Assembly: GCF_905171765.1 (NCBI RefSeq)
Contig: NC_053392.1
Span: forward strand, 499,020,556-499,084,555
From: Bufo bufo
Taxonomy: Eukaryota; Chordata; Amphibia; Anura; Bufonidae
Direction of reading: 5' to 3'
Length of the DNA: 64,000 nucleotides
Position 1 is the stretch's first letter; every line of letters begins with the position of its first letter. The notes below the pieces were generated by a model. It made no database searches. It saw only the letters and a list, made by a program, of their open reading frames with translations, and was not told the origin of the DNA. The position numbers were made by a program, and so were the translations under genes. Of the stretch, positions 1 through 8,910 are shown piece by piece.

Positions 1-1212
1 TCTAATCTCCTCTGCGGATCTCACCCCAATTCCCTGTGGATTCCTAATTTCTCTTATACTGGTAACCTCCCTCTGGTTGGCCACCAACCGTGCCAGAAAC
101 CTGCCAGTTTTACCAGATTCGCAGAAACGAGTCTGGCCCTGGAATAGGAGCTTATGTTGGGCTTTTTCATATAAGAGTGTCTGAAGCTGCATATTAGCCT
201 CCTTTAACTGATTAATATATTGCTCCGTATGGTGGTCAATTAATTCGGCTCGTAAGCTCCTTATTAGCCCTGTCAGTTCTTGTTCCCTCCGCCGTGATTC
301 CGTTTTAAACCTATTAATTTTAGAGAAATACACCCCCCTAATATGGGCCTTCAACGCGTCCCACACATAATGAATATGTGTCGAACCTACGTTAAACCCC
401 CAAAATTCCTGGATATCCAGATCTAATCGGGACTGTTCCCCTATCACCTCAAGCCAATGCGGGTTTAATTTAAAAGTTCTGCTTGAAGTAGGAGCATCCA
501 CAAACACAATCAAAACTGGGGAATGATCCGAGATTCCATGCGGTTCATACTTCATTCTCAGTACACGGCCACACAGATCCCGACTTGCAAAAGCCAGATC
601 GATGCAGGACATAGACCCGTATGACTGGCTAAAACATGAAAATATTTTTTTATTGCCGTATAGGTGGTGCCAGATATCAACCAGCGCCAGCTCCTGGCAC
701 ACAGCAGTGAGAGCGGACCCAGAGCGACCATGACCAGAAAGAGAAGAGAATCGATCCAACTCAGGATCAAGGACTGCGTTGAAATCACCTGCCACTAATA
801 ACGCACATTGATTTTTGGTGGATACATAGTGGGCTAAATGTGAAAAAAGCACTAATTTAAATGGGGGGGGGGGGGGGGGTATATACATGAAGGCCAGTAT
901 CACCTCCTGCCCTTTCCAATAGCCATGTAAAAATACGTATCTCCCTTCTTTGTCAATGACACTGTCTAGCGGTTGAAACTCCATCGCTCGGTGGATGTAT
1001 ACACTGACACCTCTTGCGTAGGAAGAAAAACAAGCGTGGTACTCAAAAGCGGCCCATTTCCTTTTTAGAGTATAGATCTTATCTAATACTGCATGGGTCT
1101 CTAATAGTACCACGATCGCTGGGAGGTGACGAACCACAAGATCAAATACAACCGTCCTTTTCACTCTGTCTCCCAGCCCTCTCACGTTCCAACATAAAAT
1201 GTTAGACGGCAT
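1..1212 (-). CDS. L1 ORF2, N-terminal endonuclease domain (partial, open)
   Basis: This is the start of an L1-type ORF2 protein, which nicks target DNA and then primes reverse transcription in the nucleus. The frame opens with ATG at 1212 and has no stop for 404 codons up to the window edge. Residues 1-240 are an exonuclease-endonuclease-phosphatase domain: WNVRG near residue 8, LLETH with the metal-binding Glu at 39, GDFNAV with Asp143 and Asn145, and SDHSP with Asp229 and His230. These are the expected catalytic positions, so the endonuclease looks intact. An oddity is a run of 17 G on the plus strand (863-879), read as six prolines (112-117); its length keeps the frame. The reverse transcriptase is not in the window. 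The start is chosen because it lies just upstream of the first endonuclease motif and about 230 bases after ORF1. Confidence 0.85.
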   Translation of the reverse strand, partial: MPSNILCWNVRGLGDRVKRTVVFDLVVRHLPAIVVLLETHAVLDKIYTLKRKWAAFEYHACFSSYARGVSVYIHRAMEFQPLDSVIDKEGRYVFLHGYWKGQEVILAFMYIPPPPPPFKLVLFSHLAHYVSTKNQCALLVAGDFNAVLDPELDRFSSLSGHGRSGSALTAVCQELALVDIWHHLYGNKKIFSCFSQSYGSMSCIDLAFASRDLCGRVLRMKYEPHGISDHSPVLIVFVDAPTSSRTFKLNPHWLEVIGEQSRLDLDIQEFWGFNVGSTHIHYVWDALKAHIRGVYFSKINRFKTESRRREQELTGLIRSLRAELIDHHTEQYINQLKEANMQLQTLLYEKAQHKLLFQGQTRFCESGKTGRFLARLVANQREVTSIREIRNPQGIGVRSAEEIR

Positions 1213-1439
1213 ATCCTATGAATACAAAGCTTTTCAAATCCCCCATCTTAACGGAGAGGCACGCATAGCCACGGAGCAGAAGACGACAGCCAATCCCTCC
1301 CTTACACCCACCCCCAAAGATCCCCCTGCATGGTTGACAAGGCATTTCACAATACCCATCAACCTCTCTCCTTCCTCCAAACCTCCCCCCGGCCACCTCC
1401 TCTCCTTGTACTCCCCCCTCGCCATCTTTTCATACTATT

Positions 1440-2037
1440 TCATAAGCCCCTTGAGTCCAGCCATTGCACCGCCTCCGCCTGTGTGGAGAGAAAACTCACA
1501 GAATCATTATATACCACTCTAAGTTTAGCGGGGTATAACATTGAGTACTTAATCTTAGCTGAAATCAATCTCTTTTTGACATCAAAAAAGGCTCTTCTTT
1601 TAATTTGGGTCTCGCGGGAAAAATCAGGGAATATAGATATCGGATTACTATCAAAATATGTCTCTGTTACTTCTCTTTTACGTCTAAGAACCCAGTCCCG
1701 GTCCTTTGTGCAAACAAATTTTGCTAAGATTGCTCTTGGCGGAGCCCCTGGGGTTTTTTTTTTAAAGGGAATTCTGTGAGCCCTCTCCACACAAAAGGTA
1801 GAAGCATCATAATCTGGGCCCAATCTTTCTGCCAGCCACTTCTGGATGAATTTTGGCGGGTTATCCTGTTCTGCCCCTTCTGGAAACCCTACTAATCGCA
1901 GATTATATCTGCGAGACCTATCCTCCAGCTCTACCACTTTCCTTCTTAACCAGGAACGATCTTCGTCTACTTCTGCTAATCTATTCTTTAGTACACCGTT
2001 CTCCACAGTGACCGAAATTTTGGCGGCATTTTCCTAT
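1440..2037 (-). pseudogene. L1 ORF1 (RNA-binding protein), 5'-truncated
   Basis: L1 ORF1 protein coats the element RNA and acts as a nucleic-acid chaperone. About 199 codons remain. The N-terminal end is a charged, heptad-like stretch (residues of the type LKNRLAEVDEDRSWLRRKV) consistent with the end of the coiled coil. It is followed by an RRM-type core with the motif YNLRLVGFPEG and then a C-terminal domain ending in LYPAKLRVVY and a short tail. The most upstream codons are cut by an in-frame TAG and unrelated sequence, so there is no proper start. The stop is at 1440 and ORF2 starts about 230 bases later on the same strand, the usual L1 order. The domain assignment is from motif recognition only. 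Confidence 0.8.
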
Positions 2038-2044
2038 ACGTTGG

Positions 2045-2345
2045 TATGATGTAATTATGCACCCAGTTCCTCCACTAGTGTCTCATATACATATACACAA
2101 ATATACATACATATATATTCATACATATAAAAAATAAGAGACAGTATAGAGCAGCAACGCTCATTAATAATACAAGGAACTATTGGCTGTCGTTCCCCTC
2201 AATTCTTCAGATACAACAAAACAGTAAATACATTTAGAGATATCTGCGTGGCTCTGCGTGCTACTCTCCGCTTCCTTTCCATATCCTCATAAATTTTAAT
2301 TTGTTGAAGATATAGATCCCACTCCCTTGAAGAGGGCTGGGAGGC
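2045..2345 (-). mobile_element. L1 3' end fragment, minus strand
   Basis: The minus strand encodes the last residues of an L1 ORF2 (SSREWDLYLQQIKIYEDMERK), followed by a 3' UTR whose wording parallels the end of the plus-strand L1 at 3600-3760 (CTGAA...GAGGGGA...CGACAGCCAA). It ends in an AT-rich stretch with TATATG repeats. It abuts ORF1 of the minus-strand L1 on one side and meets the plus-strand L1 head to head at about 2345. It is probably a separate, strongly truncated copy or one half of a rearranged insertion. Confidence 0.65.
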
Positions 2346-3885
2346 CAAGGTCGCCGCTTGGCGGAAATTGATACTGGCCCAGACAGATCGAATCGCATTG
2401 ATTAAGATGGTTATATTGCCTATAGTTTTGTTCCCGATCTGTGCTTCTCCCATTTGGATTGACGATATGTTCTTCCATAGATTGGAGACTTTGATTAACG
2501 ATTTAATTTGGGGAAGGAAGAGGGTCCGGATAAAGCAGAGATATCTTTGGTTGTCGGAGGCAGATGGTGGGCTGTCACTACCTTTTTTTCAGGGTTATTA
2601 TTTGTGTGCACAGATACAGCGTTGTTGCTATTGGAAAGAGTGCTTACTTTCACTGTATTTATCTAAGGTTATTGATAGACCAATAGAGAACATATTTGCA
2701 TATTTGGAGACTGGGTCTATGGGAATGGAGAAGTCCCTGTTGGTCCCTTGCTCACTACAGAGGGTGTGGAATAGGTTGAAGGAGATCCTTAAAGTCTCCG
2801 ACCCGTTCGCTTTTACCCCTCTGTGGGGGAACAGGGGGCTGGAGGAATTCTTCAAAATTACAGATTTTGGTTATTGGACATGAAATGGCATCAATAGGGT
2901 GTCTCATCTTTTTCAGGCAGGTCGTTTTAAGTCATTTTTGGAATTTGATTTTTAGGTTAGTTCACCCTTAGATTTATTTAACTATGCACGATTGAAACAT
3001 ATATTTGAAGCATCTAGGGATGGGGGTGGTATTTTTCCACGAGAAAATATATTTTTTGATTACTGTGAAGCTCAGAAGGACGTGAAGGTGAAACTATCTA
3101 GTTTATATGCTAAGCTCCGATTGGCACTGGCAACCGTAACGCCTTTTAAAAGCCCTAGTAAGTGGGAACAAGAGTTGAATTGCCCCCCACTACAGTGGCC
3201 TACTATCTATAGGAACGTGAAAAAGGCGTCGGTTTCCAGTGCGCATAGGCTAATCCAATTTAAGATTCTCCATAGATTGTATTATACACCCAAAACCCAA
3301 GGGAAATTCCCCCAAAATAAGGACCGGGACTGTTCCTGCCCTAAGTGTGGATATGTAAATGCGAACTATGTCCATTTGCTTTGGGGCTGCAATAAAATAA
3401 GAAAGTATTGGGATGAGGTTTTTTCTGCCCTTCAAAAGAAATCTTCAATGAACTATAACCCGGGGATCTTGATAGTGATTTTTGGAGATTATGGCTCAGA
3501 GACGGAGGTTCCGCCCCAGGTTAGACGGATTTAGATGAGAGGATTGATGGTAGCGAAAGCTATATTGGTCAAGTATTGGGGATCTGTCTCCCTGCCCTCG
3601 TCAAGGGAGTGGGGTCTATTTTTACAACAAATTAAAACATACGAGGATATTGAAAGGAAGCGGAGAGTTGCACGCAGGGCTATGTAGCTATACATGATTT
3701 AAATTTTGAGAATACCATACAGTAACTGAACGGAGGGGACAACAGCCAAGGGGTGGGGGGGGATACAATGGTGTTATATGACTGCTATATTAGATATATT
3801 ATTGTGATAGAGATTGGTTTATGTATTGATTGTATGGTTTTCTAAAAGGAAAATAAAGATAACTTTTTAACAAAAAAAAAAAAAA
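2346..3885 (+). mobile_element. L1-clade LINE, 3' part with poly(A)
   Basis: A 5'-truncated L1 copy: the C-terminal third of ORF2, a 3' UTR of about 200 bases, a polyadenylation signal (AATAAAG near 3852) and a terminal A-run at 3872-3885. The 3' UTR holds a short G-rich stretch near 3757. It begins abruptly inside the ORF2 region just after the reverse transcriptase. Confidence 0.85.
2350..3687 (+). pseudogene. L1 ORF2 C-terminal region, with in-frame stops
   Basis: The frame reads RIALIKMVILP..., then LINDLIWGRKR..., the post-reverse-transcriptase region typical of L1 ORF2. Further on comes a Cys/His cluster (CSCPKCGY...HLLWGC) matching the C-terminal cysteine-rich domain of L1 ORF2. One reading frame is kept from about 2368 to 3687, but it holds three stops: TGA at 2881-2883, TAG at 2953-2955 and TAG at 3532-3534. 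The last coding block (SSREWGLFLQQIKTYED) matches the minus-strand fragment at about 2200-2345, so the two copies are related. This copy cannot make protein. Confidence 0.8.
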
Positions 3886-3889
3886 GAAT

Positions 3890-4100
3890 ACGCCGTCTGT
3901 CCCTGCTAGCAGTAGCACCAGGGAGACATCTCACAAAACCATTTTCCTCAAACTTCACACCCCTTATGATAGAATCGCCCACCAACAGCTGCTTACTATC
4001 AGTCCTCACCTTCTCCTTTTTGTCTTTGGCTGCAGTCTTGCATACTTTAGGCATGGGAGATGATTGTTCCTCACCCACTGTGCCTGAGCCATCCTCCATG
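3890..4100 (-). pseudogene. CR1/L2-type LINE ORF1 scrap (SGNH esterase motif)
   Basis: The minus strand encodes a short peptide with LLVGDSIIRGV and CLPGAT. These are block I and a following block of the SGNH-hydrolase (esterase) domain found in ORF1 of CR1 and L2 clade LINEs. The Ser in GDS is present. Upstream residues are acidic and lysine-rich, as in ORF1 linkers. Only about 70 codons remain, directly after the poly(A) tail of the neighbouring L1. No second domain is visible. Confidence 0.6.
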
Positions 4101-4540
4101 TTGCTCTTGAGCTCTGAAAGTGCTGCAAATTAATTATGGAGAGCCACAGACTGTGGGACATGTCTTTATCCACAACTCTAAGTCTAATATCAAACTCCTT
4201 AATCAGTATTTTGTGGAAGCAGGTATATCGCAGCCCTCAATCAGTATTTTGTGGAAGTAGGTATATCCAACCCTTTAATCAGTATTTTGTGGAAGCAGGT
4301 ATATCACAGCCCTCAATCAATATTTGGTGGAAGCAGATATATCAAACCCCTTAATCAGTATTTTGTGGAATCAGGTATATCGCACCCCTCAATCAATATT
4401 TGGTGGAAGCAGGTATATCGAACCCCTTAATCTGTATTTTGTGGAAGCAGGTATATCACACCCCTCAATTATTATTTCTGCCTGTTTATTTGGGGCAACA
4501 GTTATATCGCAGCCCTCAATCAGTATTTTGTGGAAGAAGG

Positions 4541-5454
4541 TACAGTACAGACCAAAAGTTTTCTTTATTTTCATGACTATGAAGGCATCAAAACTATGAA
4601 TTAACACATATGGAATTATATACATAACAAACAAGTGTGAAACAACTGAAAATATGTCATATTCTAGGTTCTTCAAAGTAGCCACCTTTTGCTTTGATTA
4701 CTGCTTTGCACACTCTTGGCATTCTCTTGATGAGTTTCAAGAGGTAGTCCCCTGAAATGGTCTTCCAACAGTCTTGAAGGAGTTCCCAGAGATGCTTAGC
4801 ACTTGTTGGCCCTTTTGCCTTCACTCTGCGGTCCAGCTCACCCCAAACCATCTCGATTGGGTTCAGGTCCGGTGACTGTGGAGGCCAGGTCATCTGGCGC
4901 AGCACCCCATCACTCTCCTTTATGGTCAAATAGCCCTTACTTTCAAAGTTTTCCCAATTTTTCAGCTGACTGGCTGACCTTTATTTCTTAAAGTAATGAT
5001 GGCCACTAGTTTTTCTTTACTTAGCTGCTTTTTTCTTGCCATAATACAAATTCTAACAGTCTATTTAGTAGGACTATCAGCTGTGTATCCACCTGACTTC
5101 TCCTCAACGCCACTGATGGTCCCAACCCCATTTATAAGGCAAGAAATCCCACTTATTAAACCTCACAGGGCACACCTGTGAAGTGAAAACCATTTCAGGG
5201 GACTACCTCTTGAAGCTCATCAAGAGAATGCCAAGAGTGTGCAAAGCAGTAATCAAAGCAAAAGGTGGCTACTTTGAAGAACCTAGAATGACATATTTTC
5301 AGTTGTTTCACACTTGTTTGTTATGTATATAATTCCACATGTGTTAATTCATAGTTTTGATGTCTTCAGTGTGAATCTACAATTGTCATAGTCAAGAAAA
5401 TAAAGAAAACTCTTTGAATGAGAAGGTGTGTCCAAACTTTTGGTCTGTACTGTA
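4541..5454 (-). mobile_element. Internally deleted Tc1 element with two 3' ends
   Basis: Both ends are inverted copies of TACAGTACAGACCAAAAGTT and are flanked by TA. The minus strand keeps a short transposase N-terminus (ATG near 5044, MARKKQ-like) and the C-terminus, with the middle deleted. The right arm (about 5188-5454) repeats, in opposite orientation, the same transposase 3' end and 3' flank as the left arm (4541-4768). The left arm lacks two short blocks that are present in the right arm. The insertion site is a TA inside a 38-bp repeat unit. Confidence 0.85.
4657..5044 (-). pseudogene. Tc1 transposase remnant (N-terminal tip and C-terminal part)
   Basis: Tc1 transposases cut and paste their element at TA sites through a DDE catalytic core. 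Here only the first 25 or so codons (from 5044, lysine-rich helix-turn-helix start, then a stop) and the last 90 codons survive. The C-terminal piece contains WPPQSPDLNPIE, the block with the third catalytic residue (Glu), then the tail KRMPRVCKAVIKAKGG. Both catalytic aspartates are lost with the deleted middle. The tail is present a second time on the plus strand at about 5205-5290. Confidence 0.8.
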
Positions 5455-5783
5455 TATCACACCCCTCAATCAGTTTTTTTGGGGGCAACAGGTATATCAC
5501 ACCCGTTGCAAATAGTTGCTCCAATAGCGCTTGTCCCTCTATATAGCTGGGGTATCATAGCAGAACCGCACACAACTGCTGCACAATACAAATGCACTAT
5601 AATATACTTTCTATGTTAGAAAGTATATTATAAGTATATCACACCCCTCAGTATATCGATAGCACAACTATACCAGTCCTTAAAAGGACTTTTGTGGCCC
5701 TATTAGCTAGCGTTTGGTGTCCCTAACAGCCTGTCCCTTCTCCACAAAGCAACCTCTCCCTACACTGGCAAAACACAGAATGT

Positions 5784-5815
5784 AAAATGGCTGTCAGATC
5801 GGGTTCTTTTATAGG
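5784..5815 (-). promoter_or_regulatory. Candidate hAT promoter: TATA box and YY1-like site
   Basis: On the minus strand CCTATAAAAG (5814-5805) is followed after about 12 bases by CAGCCATTTT (5793-5784). The same TATA plus GCCAT(T/C)TT pairing is seen in E1 (36520-36542) and E6 (62751-62780). It lies about 200 bases inside the hAT end at 6012 and points away from it, towards the repeat arm. No transcript evidence is available from sequence alone. Confidence 0.45.
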
Positions 5816-5929
5816 GTGGGGGTGTGTCCATGTGCTGAAATGTCTTACTTGGCTGTCTTGTCCCACCAGATGGATGTGTCATGGGTCAAAGTTCGGAGCA
5901 ATACAAAAGAATATGGTACCGGCGGACAT

Positions 5930-6012
5930 CGTCATATGTTCGCATGTTCGGCGTGTGAACTCGAAAAGTTCACTGCGAAACGACCGCCGGGCGAACCGCA
6001 AGGCCATCTCTA
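5930..6012. mobile_element. Right terminus of a hAT element
   Basis: The sequence ends in GCGAACCGCAAGGCCATCTCTA, rich in GTTCG/CGAAC, like the ends of E1, E2 and E4 (GCTCATCTCTA and similar). The partner left end and the 8-bp duplication could not be found in the window. The 38-bp array and the candidate promoter upstream fit a truncated hAT arm. Confidence 0.5.
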
Positions 6013-6776
6013 GCTGAGAACATCAGATCTTTATGGTGGAATAGCAGGCAAGAGGAGGGTTTGGGTGGCCCTTTGGGCATCAGCTCAATGGGAAATTTCC
6101 CTGTAGGGTCTATGGCCAATCCGCCCATGCTTTCCACCTGTTGCAGAGTTTCAGCTTTTAGGAACAGCACCCAGACATTGTGGGAGAACAAACTGGTTTG
6201 CTTTACTTCAAACAAACGAACAATTATCTTTTACCCAGTCAAGATGGAGAACACAATAGACAGCCTCTTACATCATAACCAGAGAGAACATACACTGGAA
6301 GAACTATACATGAATAAACACTGATGATTAACAGCACTAACTACTGTCGGGTCCACATAGTCCCTCCAGCATTAAGCTGCAGCTGTTGCTATACTCGAAC
6401 ACCATAGATCGTACCGTATGGATCAGCTGCATGCATGTTTAGCCAATGTACTCTACAGATCCTCCACATTGTTGATGTCTAAGGGCCATAATTTTTGGTC
6501 AATTATCAGGAACAACCGTTCATAGGCACATTCCCAATAAATAGACTGTATAATCAAGCAGCCGGTGAGCTGATGAACAAGCAAATGCTCGTTTGTCAGC
6601 TGATGGGCATCGCTCAACAGGAAGACAGATGCGCGAGTATTGGCAGCACATCTTTCTGTGTAATCCACGATAATCGTTAATTAATAGAACTGAACGAAGG
6701 AAGAACTACTCTGCTAGCAACTGCTTTTCCCACTTTCAGTTTGCACCAGCCAAACACGTGTAATCATCCATCGGTT
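6013..6776. other. No recognisable feature
   Basis: Short frames only. Near 6500-6690 the wording (AGGCACATTCCC...GATTATCGTT) looks like a degenerate repeat, but no terminal repeats or protein similarity could be defined. Confidence 0.5.
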
Positions 6777-7675
6777 TGTGAGATTGTGAAACAGCTATTT
6801 CTGCATAATGTCTTTACTTAAACTGTCATTTGGCATTCCGGGCACTACAGGACACTGTTTTGCAGCTACAGCAGCACACTCTGAGATTTAAATATGCAAA
6901 ACAGATGATGACTCATGCTGATGACTCTTGCTGCTGCCTGTGAGTGAACCAGGAAGTGTGTTGATCTGGCATGGTGGAAGGATTGTGCTGTGAGGGACTG
7001 AATCCGATTCCATCCTGGCTTGCAGATGTCCGGCAGTTAATGGACACTCAGAAGAAGGAGAGTAGCTGTAATATCCCTTCTGTTTCCAGCTCTTTTAAAA
7101 GAGAGGTTGTCCCAGGAAGACCAGTCCAGTGTGTGGACAGTAGGCCTCACTATCAAGCAAGGCCGCACGGTTGCTGAGAAGTTAGTGGCCATCTCTGGTA
7201 GGCTGCATCCTCGGGCCCAGAACGGACACAGGTCAGTACACCTGGTTACTGATTGCAATATATTGTGTGGCGCCTGAAGTTACAGAGACTAGCCTAGTCC
7301 TAGCATTAGTTAGTCAGTTAGGATTTATATCGTTTTTGCTAGGCTGTACTGTACTGGATTGCAGCGCAGTTATTGACTTGCAGGCTCTGCTGCGTTTGCC
7401 ACCGGCTAGGGGTGTCCTCTGTAGCGGCACAGCACGACTTGCAGGCTCTGCTGTGTCCGCCATCGGCTAGGCCTGTCCATTGGGCAGGGACATTTACTGT
7501 GGGTCCGGTATATTGCGTTTCTATGCATGTTTGTATTGCTTTGGTGATGCTTATGTTATTACTTGTCGTTTAAGTAAAGTTTTCTGTTCTTGCATATTAA
7601 GCTGGTGTCAGTGTCGCTTTCCTTGTCTGTGACTTCGCTGTATTCTGGGGAGCCCACCCCAGTACACGGCTTACA
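6777..7675 (+). repeat. 5' LTR of the Gypsy element
   Basis: Starts TGTG and ends TACA, matching 10453-11351 over its whole length. It contains an AT-rich ATTTAAATATG near 6890, a possible TATA element, and AAGTAAAG near 7575 as a possible polyadenylation region. Confidence 0.95.
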
Positions 7676-7695
7676 ACTTGGCGTAGTCGGGAACG
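7676..7695 (+). promoter_or_regulatory. Candidate primer binding site
   Basis: Directly after the 5' LTR comes ACTTGGCGTAGTCGGGAAC. A TTGGCG-type start right after the LTR is common in Ty3/Gypsy elements and would pair with a tRNA 3' end. Which tRNA is not determined. Confidence 0.5.
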
Positions 7696-7729
7696 CGGCG
7701 GGAGATCGTCCCCCGGTGCCAGTGGTGCT

Positions 7730-8910
7730 AAGTTCTTCTCAACTCTTGACCTGGCTAGTGGGTACTGGCAGGTGTCGGTGGCCAAGAAGGACAAAGCCAA
7801 GACTGCCTTCATTCTACCTATGGGACTCTACGAGTTCAACCGGATGCCCTTCGGCCTCTCCAGCGATTGATGGAACACTGTCTGGGGGACCTCAACTTCG
7901 AATCAGTATTGATATACCTGGATGACATAGTAGTGTTCGGGGCCTCCTTTGAAGATCACCTCCAGAAGCTGCGACAAGTCTTGGGACGGCTACGAGACCA
8001 TGGGCTCAAGATCAAGCTAAAGAAATGCCAGCTATTCCGACAGCAGATAGAGTACTTAGGACATGTGGTCACCCAGGAGGGGGTAAAACTGGCTTACAGC
8101 AAGGTAGAGGCCGTTCAGAAGTGGCCCCGGCCAAGTACGCTACGGGAGGTACGGGCGTTCGTGGGACAGGCCGGCTACTACAGGAGGTTTATACCCAAAT
8201 TCGCTCATCTGGTGGGCCCGTTAAACGAGTTGCTAAGAGGCACGGCTGGGGGCCCGAAGAAACGCCCCGTCAACTGGGGGCCCCAGCAACAAGAGGCCTT
8301 TGAAGCGGTGAAAGAGGCGCTGACCAATGCCCCGCTCCTGGCTTACGCACGGTTTGATACCCCATTCCTGCTGTATACTGATGGAAGCCTACATGGTCTG
8401 GGGGCCGTATTGTCCCAAGTCCAGGATGGACGGGAGAGAGTCATTGCCTATGGGAGCCGGTCCCCAAGAGAGTCAGAACGCAACCATGATAACTATAGCT
8501 CCTTTAAACTGGAACTACTGGCACTGGTGTGGGCCATGACCGAAAGGTTTGCAGAATACCTGACTGGTGCAGAAGTGACCGTAATGACGGACAACAACCC
8601 TTTGGCACACCTGGAGAATGCCAAGCTCGGCGCACTCGAGCAAAGATGGTTGGCCCGCCTCTCTGAGTACCAATTCCGCATCAAGTTCCGGTCCGGTAGG
8701 GAGAACGGCAACGCCGACGCACTCTCTCGAGTTCCAGTAGGACAGAGAGCCGATGAGGAGTTAGAGGATACTGAAACTCCTGACCTTGGTCGCTTACCTC
8801 TGTTCCCGGATGTGGCACATTCAAGTGGGGTGGCGTCTGGAATGACGCTGGTGCTGGGGAAAACGTTGACTGATTGGGAGAGAGTCCAGGATAGCTGCCG
8901 GGATTTGTAG
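7730..8910 (+). pseudogene. Gypsy reverse transcriptase-RNase H, damaged
   Basis: This region copies the element RNA into DNA and removes the RNA strand. It starts mid-domain with [11 protein letters not shown], which carries the first catalytic Asp, and [14 protein letters not shown] short deletion at about 7858, where CCAGCG-like repeats meet, then removes the next residues and shifts the frame. From 7867 the frame is open: YLDDIVVF (catalytic Asp pair), the thumb and connection, then RNase H with LYTDGS, the Glu in LELLALVW, and TDNNPL. A TAG at 8908-8910 separates it from the integrase. Loss of gag and protease plus the frameshift makes the copy non-autonomous. Confidence 0.9.

Larger units (their letters stand above)
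1..2037 (-). mobile_element. L1-clade LINE, 5'-truncated, running off the left edge
   Basis: Reading on the minus strand there is the C-terminal part of an L1 ORF1, a spacer of about 230 bases, and the start of ORF2 with an APE-type endonuclease. ORF1 is entered in frame just after an in-frame TAG at about 2038, so the 5' UTR and ORF1 start are missing. ORF2 stays open to base 1, so its reverse transcriptase would lie outside the window. The bicistronic order and the domain types are those of the L1/Tx1 superfamily. I cannot decide between L1 and Tx1 from this much sequence. Confidence 0.85.
4195..5665 (+). repeat. 38-bp minisatellite, split by a Tc1 element
   Basis: About nine copies of a unit near 38 bases (AATCAGTATTTTGTGGAAGC followed by AGGTATATC and a C-rich end) occupy 4195-4540. 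The array resumes at 5455-5520, and degenerate copies continue to about 5665, where a small AT hairpin (TATACTTTC/GAAAGTATA) is included. The interruption is exactly the Tc1 element at 4541-5454. By analogy with the other hATs in this window, the array is likely the tandem-repeat arm of the hAT that ends at 6012. Confidence 0.8.

Noticed and set aside
1199..1779. Plus-strand frames over the L1 ORF1/ORF2 boundary
   Set aside because: They lie opposite convincing L1 coding sequence and show no domain.
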